From Alphaproteobacteria bacterium (GTDB lineage Bacteria; Pseudomonadota; Alphaproteobacteria; Caedimonadales; UBA1908), in contig JACESU010000003.1 of assembly GCA_013911655.1 (NCBI GenBank), positions 129,996 through 193,995 of the forward strand: 64,000 bases of DNA, read 5' to 3'. Each line of letters begins with the position of its first letter. Within the stretch, counting starts at the first letter, position 1. The position numbers and the translations under genes were made by a program. Below the pieces are notes generated by a model. The model did not search any database and was not told the DNA's origin. It saw only the letters and a program-made list of their open reading frames with translations. Below are positions 7,944-16,240 of the stretch, one piece after another.

Positions 7944-8984
7944 ATGGATCGTCAAAAGGCATTAGAAGCCGCCATCGGGCAAATCGAGCGTGCCTATGGA
8001 AAGGGCTCGGTGATGAAGCTCGGGCAGCAAGAAACCGTGACCATTGAAGCTATTTCCACGGGATCTTTGGGTCTTGATATTGCCCTTGGTGTGGGCGGCG
8101 TGCCTAAGGGGCGTATTGTTGAAGTTTACGGTCCTGAAAGCTCTGGTAAAACAACTTTGACGCTTCATGTGATTGCAGAAGCGCAGAAAAAAGGCGGCAC
8201 GTGTGCCTTTATCGACGCCGAGCATGCCCTCGATCCCGTCTATGCTAAAAAGTTGGGTGTGAATGTGAACGACCTCATCGTGGCTCAACCTGATGCGGGT
8301 GAGCAAGCCCTTGAGATTGCCGATACCCTTGTGCGATCAGGCGGTATTGATGTGCTCGTGGTGGACAGCGTGGCAGCCCTTGTGCCCAAGGCCGAACTAG
8401 AGGGCGAAATGGGGGATTCCCACATGGGCCTTCAGGCAAGGCTTATGAGCCAGGCCCTTCGTAAGCTGACGGGTTCTATTTCCCGCACTAACTGTACGGT
8501 GATTTTCATTAACCAAATCCGTCACAAGATTGGCGTGATGTTCGGCTCTCCTGAAACCACCACAGGTGGAAACGCGTTGAAGTTCTATGCGTCTGTGCGC
8601 CTGGATATTCGACGAATTGGCGCTATCAAAAATAAGGACGAGGTGGTCGGCAACGAAACCCGTGTGAAGGTCGTTAAGAATAAAGTGGCCCCGCCCTTTA
8701 GAACTGTTGAATTTGACATTATGTACGGTGAGGGCATTTCCAAGGTGGGTGAGCTTATCGACCTGGGTGTCAAGGCTGAAATTGTAGAAAAATCAGGCTC
8801 TTGGTATTCTTATAATGGTGAACGTATCGGCCAAGGCCGCGAAGCCGTTAAGCAATATCTGCGCGAGAATGTTGCCGTGGCCGATGCCATTGAAAATGCT
8901 ATTCGGGGCAATAGTGGCCTTATTGCCCAAGATTTAATGAGTACCACTGAAGAAAACGAAGATCTTGAAGGAGACGCTGCGTAA
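7944..8984 (+). CDS. recA: Recombinase RecA
   Basis: Strand-exchange ATPase of homologous recombination and co-protease of the SOS response. 346 residues, normal length, with the opening [20 protein letters not shown], Walker [10 protein letters not shown], the [13 protein letters not shown] Walker B region, loop [17 protein letters not shown], and an acidic C-terminal tail. AAAAGGGGTAAGTT precedes the ATG. No GAAC-N7-GAAC/GTTC-like LexA box of the alphaproteobacterial type was found upstream. The stop codon forms the loop of the terminator hairpin. alaS follows, a common alphaproteobacterial order. Confidence 0.98.
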   Translation: MDRQKALEAAIGQIERAYGKGSVMKLGQQETVTIEAISTGSLGLDIALGVGGVPKGRIVEVYGPESSGKTTLTLHVIAEAQKKGGTCAFIDAEHALDPVYAKKLGVNVNDLIVAQPDAGEQALEIADTLVRSGGIDVLVVDSVAALVPKAELEGEMGDSHMGLQARLMSQALRKLTGSISRTNCTVIFINQIRHKIGVMFGSPETTTGGNALKFYASVRLDIRRIGAIKNKDEVVGNETRVKVVKNKVAPPFRTVEFDIMYGEGISKVGELIDLGVKAEIVEKSGSWYSYNGERIGQGREAVKQYLRENVAVADAIENAIRGNSGLIAQDLMSTTEENEDLEGDAA

Positions 8985-8997
8985 CGCAGCGTCTTTT
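8973..8997 (+). terminator. recA terminator with the stop codon in its loop
   Basis: The perfect 9-bp stem GACGCTGCG/CGCAGCGTC encloses a 3-base loop that is the recA stop codon TAA (8982-8984), followed by TTTT. The last three recA codons are therefore part of the terminator stem. Confidence 0.8.
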
Positions 8998-9029
8998 CCC
9001 CCTGACGAAGATGAAAAGGTAAAAAGACC

Positions 9030-11699
9030 ATGTGGACTGTGTCAAAGATACGCCGCCATTTCCTAGAGTATTTCCAAAATTTAGGACACGAGATCGTTCC
9101 CTCGGCGCCCCTTGTGCCCCATAACGATCCAAGCCTTCTCTTTACGTCTGCGGGGATGGTGCCTTTTAAAAACTATTTTACGGGCGCCCAAGTTCCGGCC
9201 CATCCGCGTGCCACATCCGCACAAAAATGCTTGCGTGCAGGTGGCAAACACAATGATCTGGAAAACGTTGGTTATACGACGCGCCACCACACTTTTTTCG
9301 AGATGATGGGTAACTTTTCCTTTGGCGATTATTTCAAAGAAGAAGCCATCACCTTTGCGTGGAATCTTGTCCATAAAGAACTGGCTCTCCCCAAGGACCG
9401 TCTTCTTGTGACGGTTTACGTGGACGATGACGAGGCGGCAAACCTTTGGCAAAAAATCTCGGGTCTTTCGTCTGATAGAATCCTGCGCATTTCAGGCAGC
9501 GATAACTTTTGGGCCATGGGGGACACGGGACCGTGTGGACCATGTTCGGAAATTTTCTATGACCACGGGCCCAGTATTGCGGGTGGCCCTCCGGGATCAG
9601 CCGACCAGGACGGGGACCGGTTTGTGGAAGTGTGGAACCTTGTCTTTATGCAGTACGAGCAGTACCTGGATGAAAACGGCGCCTCGCACCGCAAAAATCT
9701 GCCAAAACCCTCCATTGATACAGGAAGCGGTCTTGAGCGGTTGTCGGCTGTTTTGCAAGGCGTTCATAACAACTATGAAACGGACTTGTTCAAATCCTTG
9801 ATTGCGGCGTCTGAATCTTTTAGTGGGGTGAAGGCGACGGGCGACGCCCTTGTGTCTCACCGTGTTATTGCCGATCACATGCGTGCGTGCAGCTTTATGA
9901 TTGCGGACGGTATTTTGCCTTCTAACGAGGGACGCGGGTATGTGCTGCGCCGGATCCTGCGCCGCGCGGGGCGCCATGCATACCTGCTGCGTCATCAAGA
10001 ACCCTTCTTGGCAAAGCTTCTTCCCACTCTTCTCACAGAAATGGGCGAGGCGTATCCCGAGCTTTTGCGCGCAAACGCCCTAATCGAAGAAACCATGGCC
10101 CAGGAAGAAGACCGTTTCCGGCAAACTTTGGGACGCGGCCTAAAACTCTTGTCACAGGAAACCGAAGGTCTTTCTAAGGGCGGTGTTTTGCCGGGCGACG
10201 TTGCTTTTAAGCTTTATGATACCTACGGCTTTCCCCTAGATTTAACCCAGGACATCTTGCGTGGTGAAGGAAAAACCGTTGATACGGATGGGTTTGATAC
10301 TCATATGGAACGCCAAAAAGAAGAGGCGCGATCTCACTGGGTGGGGTCAGGCGCTAAGGCCGATGAAAGACTTTGGTTTGAAGTGCTGGCAGAGACCGGT
10401 CCCACGGACTTTTTGGGTTATACGACCCTGACCACCCAGGGGACACTCCAAGCCCTTGTGAGGGACGGGGCGTTTGTGTCTGAGGCGAAAGCTGGCGAGG
10501 AATTTTTCTTTGTTGTCAACCAAACACCATTTTACGCAGAATCAGGCGGACAAACGGGCGACATAGGCCGCGCGCACACAGAAACTGCCGCTCTTGAAAT
10601 TTTGAATGTCACCAAGGCCGGTGACGGGCTTTTTGTGCATCACGGGCGCGTTGTGTCAGGTGCCCTTCGTAAAGGGGACACCCTGACCCTTGAGGTGGAC
10701 GGTGCCAGGCGCACGCGCATCAAGGCCAATCACTCGGCGACACACTTGTTGCATAAGGCGCTTCGTCGTCACTTGGGTGAGCAAGTAACCCAAAAGGGGT
10801 CTCTGGTTCTGCCGGACCGCTTGCGCTTTGACTTTAGCTATAACGAGCCGCTCTCTGCAGACGACATTCAAAAGGTAGAAGACGAGGTTAATGCCATCAT
10901 TCGCCGCAATACGGCGGTGGGGACAAAGCTTTTGTCCACCAAGGATGCCCTTGAAACAGGGGCAGTTGCACTTTTTGGTGAAAAGTATGGGGACGAGGTT
11001 CGCGTCGTGTCCATGGGAGACGAAGATCGTACGGCGCCTTACTCTGTGGAATTTTGCGGGGGAACCCACGTTGAAAGGACCGGCGACATCGGGTTTTTCA
11101 AGATCATCGCTCAAACAAGTGTGGCCGCGGGTGTGCGCCGTCTAGAGGCTGTGACGGGAGAGGGCGCGCTTTACTATGTTCGTGATAAAGTGACCGTTTT
11201 AGAAACTCTTGGCGCGCGCTTGAAGGTTGCCCCGGATCAAGTCGCCGCACGACTTGACGCCCTGTTAGAAGACCGTAAGCGTTTAGAAAAGGAAATCAAA
11301 GACCTGCAGCGCAAGCTTGCGAGTGGTGAGGGAACAGGCGGTCTTGCCAGCAGCGCGCCAGACATGGTCGCCGGTGTGCCCTTTATTACGCGGTTTTTGC
11401 CGGACGTTCCGCCCAAAGATCTGAAAAGCATTGTGGATCAATTGCGGGCCAAGGAACCCTTGGGCGTCATAGCGCTTTTGGCGGTGATGGATGGCAAGTC
11501 GTCTCTTGTGGTGGGGGTCGAGGCCGCCCTCTCTCAAAAGGTCAGCGCTGTGGAGCTTGTGCGGGTTGGTGCGATTGCTTTGGGTGGTAAAGGGGGTGGC
11601 GGCCGCCCAGACATGGCCCAGGCCGGTGGTCCTGGCACAGACCATCCAAAGGCAGTGTTTGACGCCCTTAAGAAAATCATTGAAGAGCTTTTAAGCTAA
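9030..11699 (+). CDS. alaS: Alanyl-tRNA synthetase
   Basis: Charges tRNA-Ala and edits mischarged Ser/Gly. 889 residues, full length. Visible parts are the class II catalytic core (FTSAGMVPFKNYF, RHHTFFEMMGNFSFGDYF, GPCGPCSEIFYD), the tRNA-recognition region (NEGRGYVLRRILRRA), the editing-site zinc motifs (NHSATHLLH, CGGTHV) and the C-Ala domain ending with GGKGGGGRPDMAQAGG. It is transcribed downstream of recA but behind a terminator, so partly separate expression is likely. Confidence 0.97.
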   Translation: MWTVSKIRRHFLEYFQNLGHEIVPSAPLVPHNDPSLLFTSAGMVPFKNYFTGAQVPAHPRATSAQKCLRAGGKHNDLENVGYTTRHHTFFEMMGNFSFGDYFKEEAITFAWNLVHKELALPKDRLLVTVYVDDDEAANLWQKISGLSSDRILRISGSDNFWAMGDTGPCGPCSEIFYDHGPSIAGGPPGSADQDGDRFVEVWNLVFMQYEQYLDENGASHRKNLPKPSIDTGSGLERLSAVLQGVHNNYETDLFKSLIAASESFSGVKATGDALVSHRVIADHMRACSFMIADGILPSNEGRGYVLRRILRRAGRHAYLLRHQEPFLAKLLPTLLTEMGEAYPELLRANALIEETMAQEEDRFRQTLGRGLKLLSQETEGLSKGGVLPGDVAFKLYDTYGFPLDLTQDILRGEGKTVDTDGFDTHMERQKEEARSHWVGSGAKADERLWFEVLAETGPTDFLGYTTLTTQGTLQALVRDGAFVSEAKAGEEFFFVVNQTPFYAESGGQTGDIGRAHTETAALEILNVTKAGDGLFVHHGRVVSGALRKGDTLTLEVDGARRTRIKANHSATHLLHKALRRHLGEQVTQKGSLVLPDRLRFDFSYNEPLSADDIQKVEDEVNAIIRRNTAVGTKLLSTKDALETGAVALFGEKYGDEVRVVSMGDEDRTAPYSVEFCGGTHVERTGDIGFFKIIAQTSVAAGVRRLEAVTGEGALYYVRDKVTVLETLGARLKVAPDQVAARLDALLEDRKRLEKEIKDLQRKLASGEGTGGLASSAPDMVAGVPFITRFLPDVPPKDLKSIVDQLRAKEPLGVIALLAVMDGKSSLVVGVEAALSQKVSAVELVRVGAIALGGKGGGGRPDMAQAGGPGTDHPKAVFDALKKIIEELLS

Positions 11700-11702
11700 C
11701 AG

Positions 11703-11730
11703 AATAAGGGGGAAATTTCCCCCTTTATTT
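11703..11730. terminator. Bidirectional terminator between alaS and def
   Basis: AAGGGGG-AAATTT-CCCCCTT with A-rich flank on the left and T-rich flank on the right works in both directions. It lies between the convergent stops of alaS (11699) and def (11729). Confidence 0.8.
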
Positions 11731-12265
11731 AAGAGGCCTTTTGAAAAGTTTCTAACCACAACGGGTATTCCGAGCGGTAAATAAGCTTGGTCATGTCCGT
11801 CATGCGGTCCACATATAAAATGCCGTCCAAGTGATCACACTCATGCTGGATGATGCGTGCATAATGTCCCTCGGTGATGTCATCAATCTCGGCGCCCGTT
11901 TCATCAAACCCTTGTACCCTGATTTTTGTGGGGCGCACTACAAGTCCCATGAGATCTGGGAGTGACAGGCACGCTTCCCAATCTTCCTTTGTCTCGTCCG
12001 TCAAAGGAGTTAAAACTGGATTGATGAGGATGCGCGGGGGGCGGGGGGCTTCATTTTTACGTTCGGCGAGCGCTTCGCTCATTTGAAAGGCGACCATGCG
12101 AAGGGCGTGACCTAGCTGCGGCGCTGCCACCCCCGACCAAGGCTCAAGGGTAATGAGATGCTTCATTTCGAGGGCCAGATTTTTAACAGCGCTTATATCC
12201 TTAATAAGAGGAGCTTTTTCACGTAGAAGGGGATGTCCCATGCGTAAAGGTTTAAAATCATCCAC
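11729..12265 (-). CDS. def: Peptide deformylase
   Basis: Removes the N-formyl group from new proteins. The three metal-site motifs are visible but slightly variant: GVAAPQLG (usually GxGLAAxQ), EACLSLP (usually EGCLS; the Cys metal ligand is kept) and QHECDHLDGILY (both His ligands and catalytic Glu kept). The GTG at 12265, with AAAAAAGGAAAT upstream, gives 178 residues, the usual length; the frame stays open 72 bases further without a ribosome site. Divergent from divK. Active enzyme expected. Confidence 0.92.
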   Translation of the reverse strand: MDDFKPLRMGHPLLREKAPLIKDISAVKNLALEMKHLITLEPWSGVAAPQLGHALRMVAFQMSEALAERKNEAPRPPRILINPVLTPLTDETKEDWEACLSLPDLMGLVVRPTKIRVQGFDETGAEIDDITEGHYARIIQHECDHLDGILYVDRMTDMTKLIYRSEYPLWLETFQKAS

Positions 12266-12343
12266 TTTTATTTCCTTTTTTAGGGGTGAGAACTGTATTA
12301 TAGTGTGATTATTAAAGTAAGAATAAAGGGAAGGCAAGACTTT

Positions 12344-12709
12344 ATGGCAAGAATTCTTCTTGTTGAGGATAATGAAATGAATAGAGATATGCTGTCAAGA
12401 CGCCTATCGAAAAAGGGTTTTGATGTCATCATCGCGGTTGACGGCGAAGAAGGAATAGAAAAAGCGACCTCAGAACTTCCAGACCTTATTTTGATGGACA
12501 TGAGTCTTCCTAAAGTGGATGGTTGGCAGGCGACGCGGGTGCTTAAGGCCAAACAAGAAACCCAGGTGATTCCCATTATCGCCTTAACCGCTCACGCCAT
12601 GGCAGAAGATAAAGATAAGGCCATACAGGCAGGGTGCGACGATTTTGATACAAAACCCATAGAGATGGATAGGTTACTCGGAAAAATATCTGCGCTCTTA
12701 GCGGGATAA
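12344..12709 (+). CDS. divK: Single-domain response regulator, DivK-like
   Basis: A lone receiver domain of 121 residues. The acidic pocket (VEDNE), the phosphoacceptor Asp in LILMDMSLP, the switch Thr in ALTAHAM and the Lys of DTKPIE are all present. Length and the DMSLPKVDGW stretch match DivK, the cell-fate response regulator of alphaproteobacteria. The ATG at 12344 follows AAGGGAAGG. It lies 33 bases before a REC-GGDEF gene, which parallels the divK-pleD operon of Caulobacter. Confidence 0.85.
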   Translation: MARILLVEDNEMNRDMLSRRLSKKGFDVIIAVDGEEGIEKATSELPDLILMDMSLPKVDGWQATRVLKAKQETQVIPIIALTAHAMAEDKDKAIQAGCDDFDTKPIEMDRLLGKISALLAG

Positions 12710-12742
12710 GTGTGTGTTGCGGTATGAAGTGGGTGAGGTGTC

Positions 12743-14641
12743 GTGTCAGAACTCAAGAACAAAGGACTATTGTATGAAACATCCCCTCATGCCTTTTTGA
12801 CGGGTGCCCTTGGTTCACTGGATAAAATTCTTCAGATAGAACCTATGGTGAGGGACCAATTTCGTGCGGTAAGGCATATCTTTTCAGAGCAACAAGATCA
12901 GAATATCGAAAAAGATCTTATGGCCATAGAGGTCTCACTTAAAAAGCTTTTTGATTTAGCAAGAGAGCTTCGTCCGCTTTGTTGGCAAGATGATCCAAAG
13001 GCTCCTTTTTGGGCCGAAGCAAGGCACGACTTAAGGGCGGCGATAGGGTGTGTTAAAGGATACGCCGAGCTTGTACGTGAAGATGTTTCAGAGCAAGAAA
13101 CACTTGCGTCCTCTCTTGAAAAACTCGTTGCCCATGCCGTGCTCATTCTAGAGTTTGTGGATGAAGTGCGGCTTGTCAGCCAAGAAGTGCATGAGCCCAT
13201 CTCCATTGATGAAGAGTACCCTTCTTGTTTTGTGGGATCCTTTGCAACTCATGGTCGCATTTTGATTGTGGATGATGATCCCTCTAAACGAACCCTGCTG
13301 GCAAGACGTCTTACTGATAGCGGTCATACCTATATCGAGGCGTCCAGCGGTCCTAAGGGGCTTGCGATGTTAAAAAAAGAACAAGTAGACCTGATTCTCC
13401 TTGATATCCTCATGCCAGAGATGAGTGGCCACGAAGTCTTAGTCCAACTTAAGATGAACGCCTTAACAAGAGATATTCCTGTTTTGGTAATCTCTAGTCT
13501 TCAAGATGAAAGTAGTGTGATTCAGTGTATCCGCGCTGGTGCCGAAGATTATCTGGCGGCGCCCGTGAATCCGACGCTTTTACAAGCGCGTGTACATGCT
13601 TGTCTTCTAAAGAAAAGGCTTGCTGATTCTGAAAAAGAGCAAGCAAAAGAGCTTGAGCGCACACAAAAGAGATTAGAGGCAGCCCTGCACAGCATTGATG
13701 TGGGGTTTGCGATTTTCGATAATGACGGGTACCTTGTGATGATGAATCAGGGGTTTTCCTTTCTCTATCCGGTTATTAAATCCTTTAGTACGACACATTT
13801 TAAGTATGAATCTCTTTTGCGAGAGAATTTTAATAACGGTAGATACCTTCTTGAAAAAAGAGGAAAAGCAATCACAAGCCATTCTCAGGAAAAGAATTTT
13901 GACCAATGGCTCGAGACTCGGATGCAGCACTTTCATCAAGCAGATGGCAAACCGTTGGACGAGCATTTATCCGACAATAGATGGGTGGAAATTATCCATA
14001 CGCCCGTTATGTCTGGGGGGGTTGTGACGATTCACAAAGACGTGACACAGCAAAAAAAGAGAGAGAATGCAAATCTTTACAAAGCAAATCATGACGCGCT
14101 TACGGGTCTTGTGAACCGCGCCTTTTTTGATCGCCTGTTGGAAGAAACCTGTGTTGAGGCGCGTCAAACGGCTGTGCCGTTTTCTTTGTTTTTTATTGAT
14201 CTTGATAATTTTAAAACTGTGAACGATACCCTTGGCCATGAGGTAGGGGACGAGCTTCTTATCCATGTGGCCAAGAAGCTAAAGACATGTTTTCGTGAAG
14301 AAGATATTGTGGCACGGATTGGAGGGGATGAATTCTGTGTCATTCTTCAAGAAGTTTTGACAAAAGACGAGCTTTCTGATGTTGCGAAGCGGTGTGCGGG
14401 ACAAGTGGGGACAGAGCTCGTGGTGGACGCCAAGGCTGCACGATTTGGTCTCAGTATTGGGATTGCGTCTTTTCCTCAAGACGCGGTGACGGCCAAGGAT
14501 TTACTCCGCGTTGCTGACCTTGCCATGTACACAGCCAAAAAGAGCGGGAAATCAGGATACGCTTTTTATGAAGCAGAAAACGCTTTTTGTTGTGGTGAAA
14601 AACATGGGGTTGTCTGTGACCTGAGCAGCCGACGACGGTAG
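12743..14641 (+). CDS. PleD-like diguanylate cyclase with DHp-like, REC, PAS and GGDEF domains
   Basis: 632 residues. Around residues 90-150 is a segment like a histidine-kinase dimerisation helix pair, with an H-box-like ARHDLRAAIGCVKGYAEL, but no kinase ATPase domain follows. Next come a receiver domain (RILIVDDDPSKR, phospho-Asp in LLDILMPEMSG), a PAS domain (SIDVGFAIFDNDGYLVMMN) and a GGDEF domain (DALTGLVNRAFF, FIDLDNFKTVNDTLGH, ARIGGDEFCVIL). The catalytic GGDEF is intact and an RxxD inhibitory site (REED) sits at the right place, so it should make c-di-GMP with product inhibition. It starts at GTG just after divK and is probably cotranscribed. PleD itself has two receivers; here the first is replaced by the DHp-like part. 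Confidence 0.88.
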   Translation: MSELKNKGLLYETSPHAFLTGALGSLDKILQIEPMVRDQFRAVRHIFSEQQDQNIEKDLMAIEVSLKKLFDLARELRPLCWQDDPKAPFWAEARHDLRAAIGCVKGYAELVREDVSEQETLASSLEKLVAHAVLILEFVDEVRLVSQEVHEPISIDEEYPSCFVGSFATHGRILIVDDDPSKRTLLARRLTDSGHTYIEASSGPKGLAMLKKEQVDLILLDILMPEMSGHEVLVQLKMNALTRDIPVLVISSLQDESSVIQCIRAGAEDYLAAPVNPTLLQARVHACLLKKRLADSEKEQAKELERTQKRLEAALHSIDVGFAIFDNDGYLVMMNQGFSFLYPVIKSFSTTHFKYESLLRENFNNGRYLLEKRGKAITSHSQEKNFDQWLETRMQHFHQADGKPLDEHLSDNRWVEIIHTPVMSGGVVTIHKDVTQQKKRENANLYKANHDALTGLVNRAFFDRLLEETCVEARQTAVPFSLFFIDLDNFKTVNDTLGHEVGDELLIHVAKKLKTCFREEDIVARIGGDEFCVILQEVLTKDELSDVAKRCAGQVGTELVVDAKAARFGLSIGIASFPQDAVTAKDLLRVADLAMYTAKKSGKSGYAFYEAENAFCCGEKHGVVCDLSSRRR

Positions 14642-14653
14642 AGAAGTTTTAAG

Positions 14654-14727
14654 TGGAGCGGGTGAGGGGAATCGAACCCCCACTTTAAGCTTGGGAAGCT
14701 CATGTTCTACCATTGAACTACACCCGC
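14654..14727 (-). tRNA. tRNA-Gly (anticodon CCC)
   Basis: The reverse strand folds into a full cloverleaf: acceptor GCGGGTG/CACCCGC, D arm GTTC/GAAC, anticodon stem TGAGC/GCTTA with loop TTCCCAA, and a T arm with TTCGATT. The discriminator is T and CCA is encoded. 74 bases. Confidence 0.95.
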
Positions 14728-14940
14728 CTATTATTCTTTTATAGAAAAAAGTCCCTCTTTAAACAAGATCATTTGAGGAGAGGGTCCCTTTAATGAATGC
14801 AAAAAATGCATGATCTCGCGTTGCTTAAATGCTCGGTACAGCTTTTTTTTACTTTTTTCCTGTTTGGCGTCCTTTTATCAATAAAAAATTAAACTCCTCT
14901 CATAAATATTGAAAAACAATCTTAAAAGAGGAAAGGCGCC

Positions 14941-16116
14941 ATGACACAAAAACTTAAAAATGCACTGTGGATGTGTGTCGTCGTGATCGCGGTGATCGCG
15001 CCGTATTCTGTGGAAGCAAGCTTATGGCACCGTCTATGGGGGGCGTCTGAGGATCAGCAAAACGGTCAAGGAACGCCGATTGGCGCCATTGCGCAAGACA
15101 CTGATTTTATTACTGGAGGCCCCTCTCTTCAAGGCCAGGCTTTAGATTTTGATCTAACAGCCAGCACTCTGGGGCTTGGAAGTGATTTTGTGGTGCTAGA
15201 CACTGATGAAAAAGAATCCGCGCAAAAAGAAGGAAGTGCCGCGTTTTATTGCTCAAAGGAAAAATTTTCTCAAATTATGAAAGAAGCCCGCGACGAGGAA
15301 AAGACTTTCCCTTGTGAGGCTAACTCGGTGCCCGTTGAACCTATTCCGTTTAAAACCATTGAAAAAAAACAAGATTTGGACAGCGCGCTCATCTTTTCAA
15401 CGCCCTTACAGTATGGCGCGTACCTTGAATTTCTCAAACGCGTGCCTTCCGCAAGAAAGGTCCATGCCATAGAGTCGTATCACTTTCCTCTAGACGCGTT
15501 GGAAGAGATAGAAGTTTTTATGAATGCGTCTCGTCTCCCAGCCCATGAGCGTCTCAATCACACGTATACGCACAAAGCGGTACAAGCTCGGTATCAACTG
15601 GTCGTGCCATTTATAACAGAAGAAAATCTTGAAATTGTTTTTCTCTATCCATTTGTAAGTGAGGTATTTTTTTCTAAATCGCTCAAGAGTATGAAAAAAG
15701 GCAAACATATTTTTGATTTTGATCACGAAGGAATGGGGGTGTTACACTACGAAGCACTAAGAATTCTGGGACCTGACACAGTGAGAGCTTTGACTCAAAC
15801 TTTTAGGTGGATACTTGTATTTCAAGCATCTCAAGCACAAGAAGACTTAGCTAACGCTTTTGTCTCTCATATTCTCGATGCAGAAATGATAACAGATCAA
15901 AAGGAGGAATCAGTACCTTCTGTGCTTTTCACTACAGCCGATCAAAAAGAAATGGAACGTCCCCTTGTGCTTGAGGAGTCAGGGGCGTTGCCACCCACGA
16001 ATGTGCCGGTACAGCAGGCCATCTTGGCGGCTCCTGGTAACGGATTTGTTGTGCCTTGTGTGCTTGGTTTTGGGGCGTTGGTGATCGGGAGCCTTTTTTT
16101 GTCCCATCATAAATGA
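14941..16116 (+). CDS. Exported protein with C-terminal membrane anchor, unknown function
   Basis: 391 residues. A signal peptide occupies residues 1-26 (hydrophobic CVVVIAVIAPYSVEA), and a single hydrophobic helix near 368-387 is followed by the short basic tail SHHK. The large middle part would thus face the periplasm or outside. It begins low-complexity and acidic (about 40-110) and then becomes a more ordered region (about 130-310) rich in aromatic and charged residues. No family recognised. GAGGAAAGG precedes the ATG, and composition fits the neighbours. The next gene is a secretin 124 bases downstream, but no functional link can be shown. Confidence 0.75.
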   Translation: MTQKLKNALWMCVVVIAVIAPYSVEASLWHRLWGASEDQQNGQGTPIGAIAQDTDFITGGPSLQGQALDFDLTASTLGLGSDFVVLDTDEKESAQKEGSAAFYCSKEKFSQIMKEARDEEKTFPCEANSVPVEPIPFKTIEKKQDLDSALIFSTPLQYGAYLEFLKRVPSARKVHAIESYHFPLDALEEIEVFMNASRLPAHERLNHTYTHKAVQARYQLVVPFITEENLEIVFLYPFVSEVFFSKSLKSMKKGKHIFDFDHEGMGVLHYEALRILGPDTVRALTQTFRWILVFQASQAQEDLANAFVSHILDAEMITDQKEESVPSVLFTTADQKEMERPLVLEESGALPPTNVPVQQAILAAPGNGFVVPCVLGFGALVIGSLFLSHHK

Positions 16117-16240
16117 GTGAAGGATTGCAAAGACTAAAGAGTGTAGATTCTGAAAAGAATGTAACGAAATGCTCTTTGATGTGTAAGGGGTAGTCGTCAA
16201 GCGCATAATTTGCTAACCTTTCGGCCAAAGACGATAAAAA

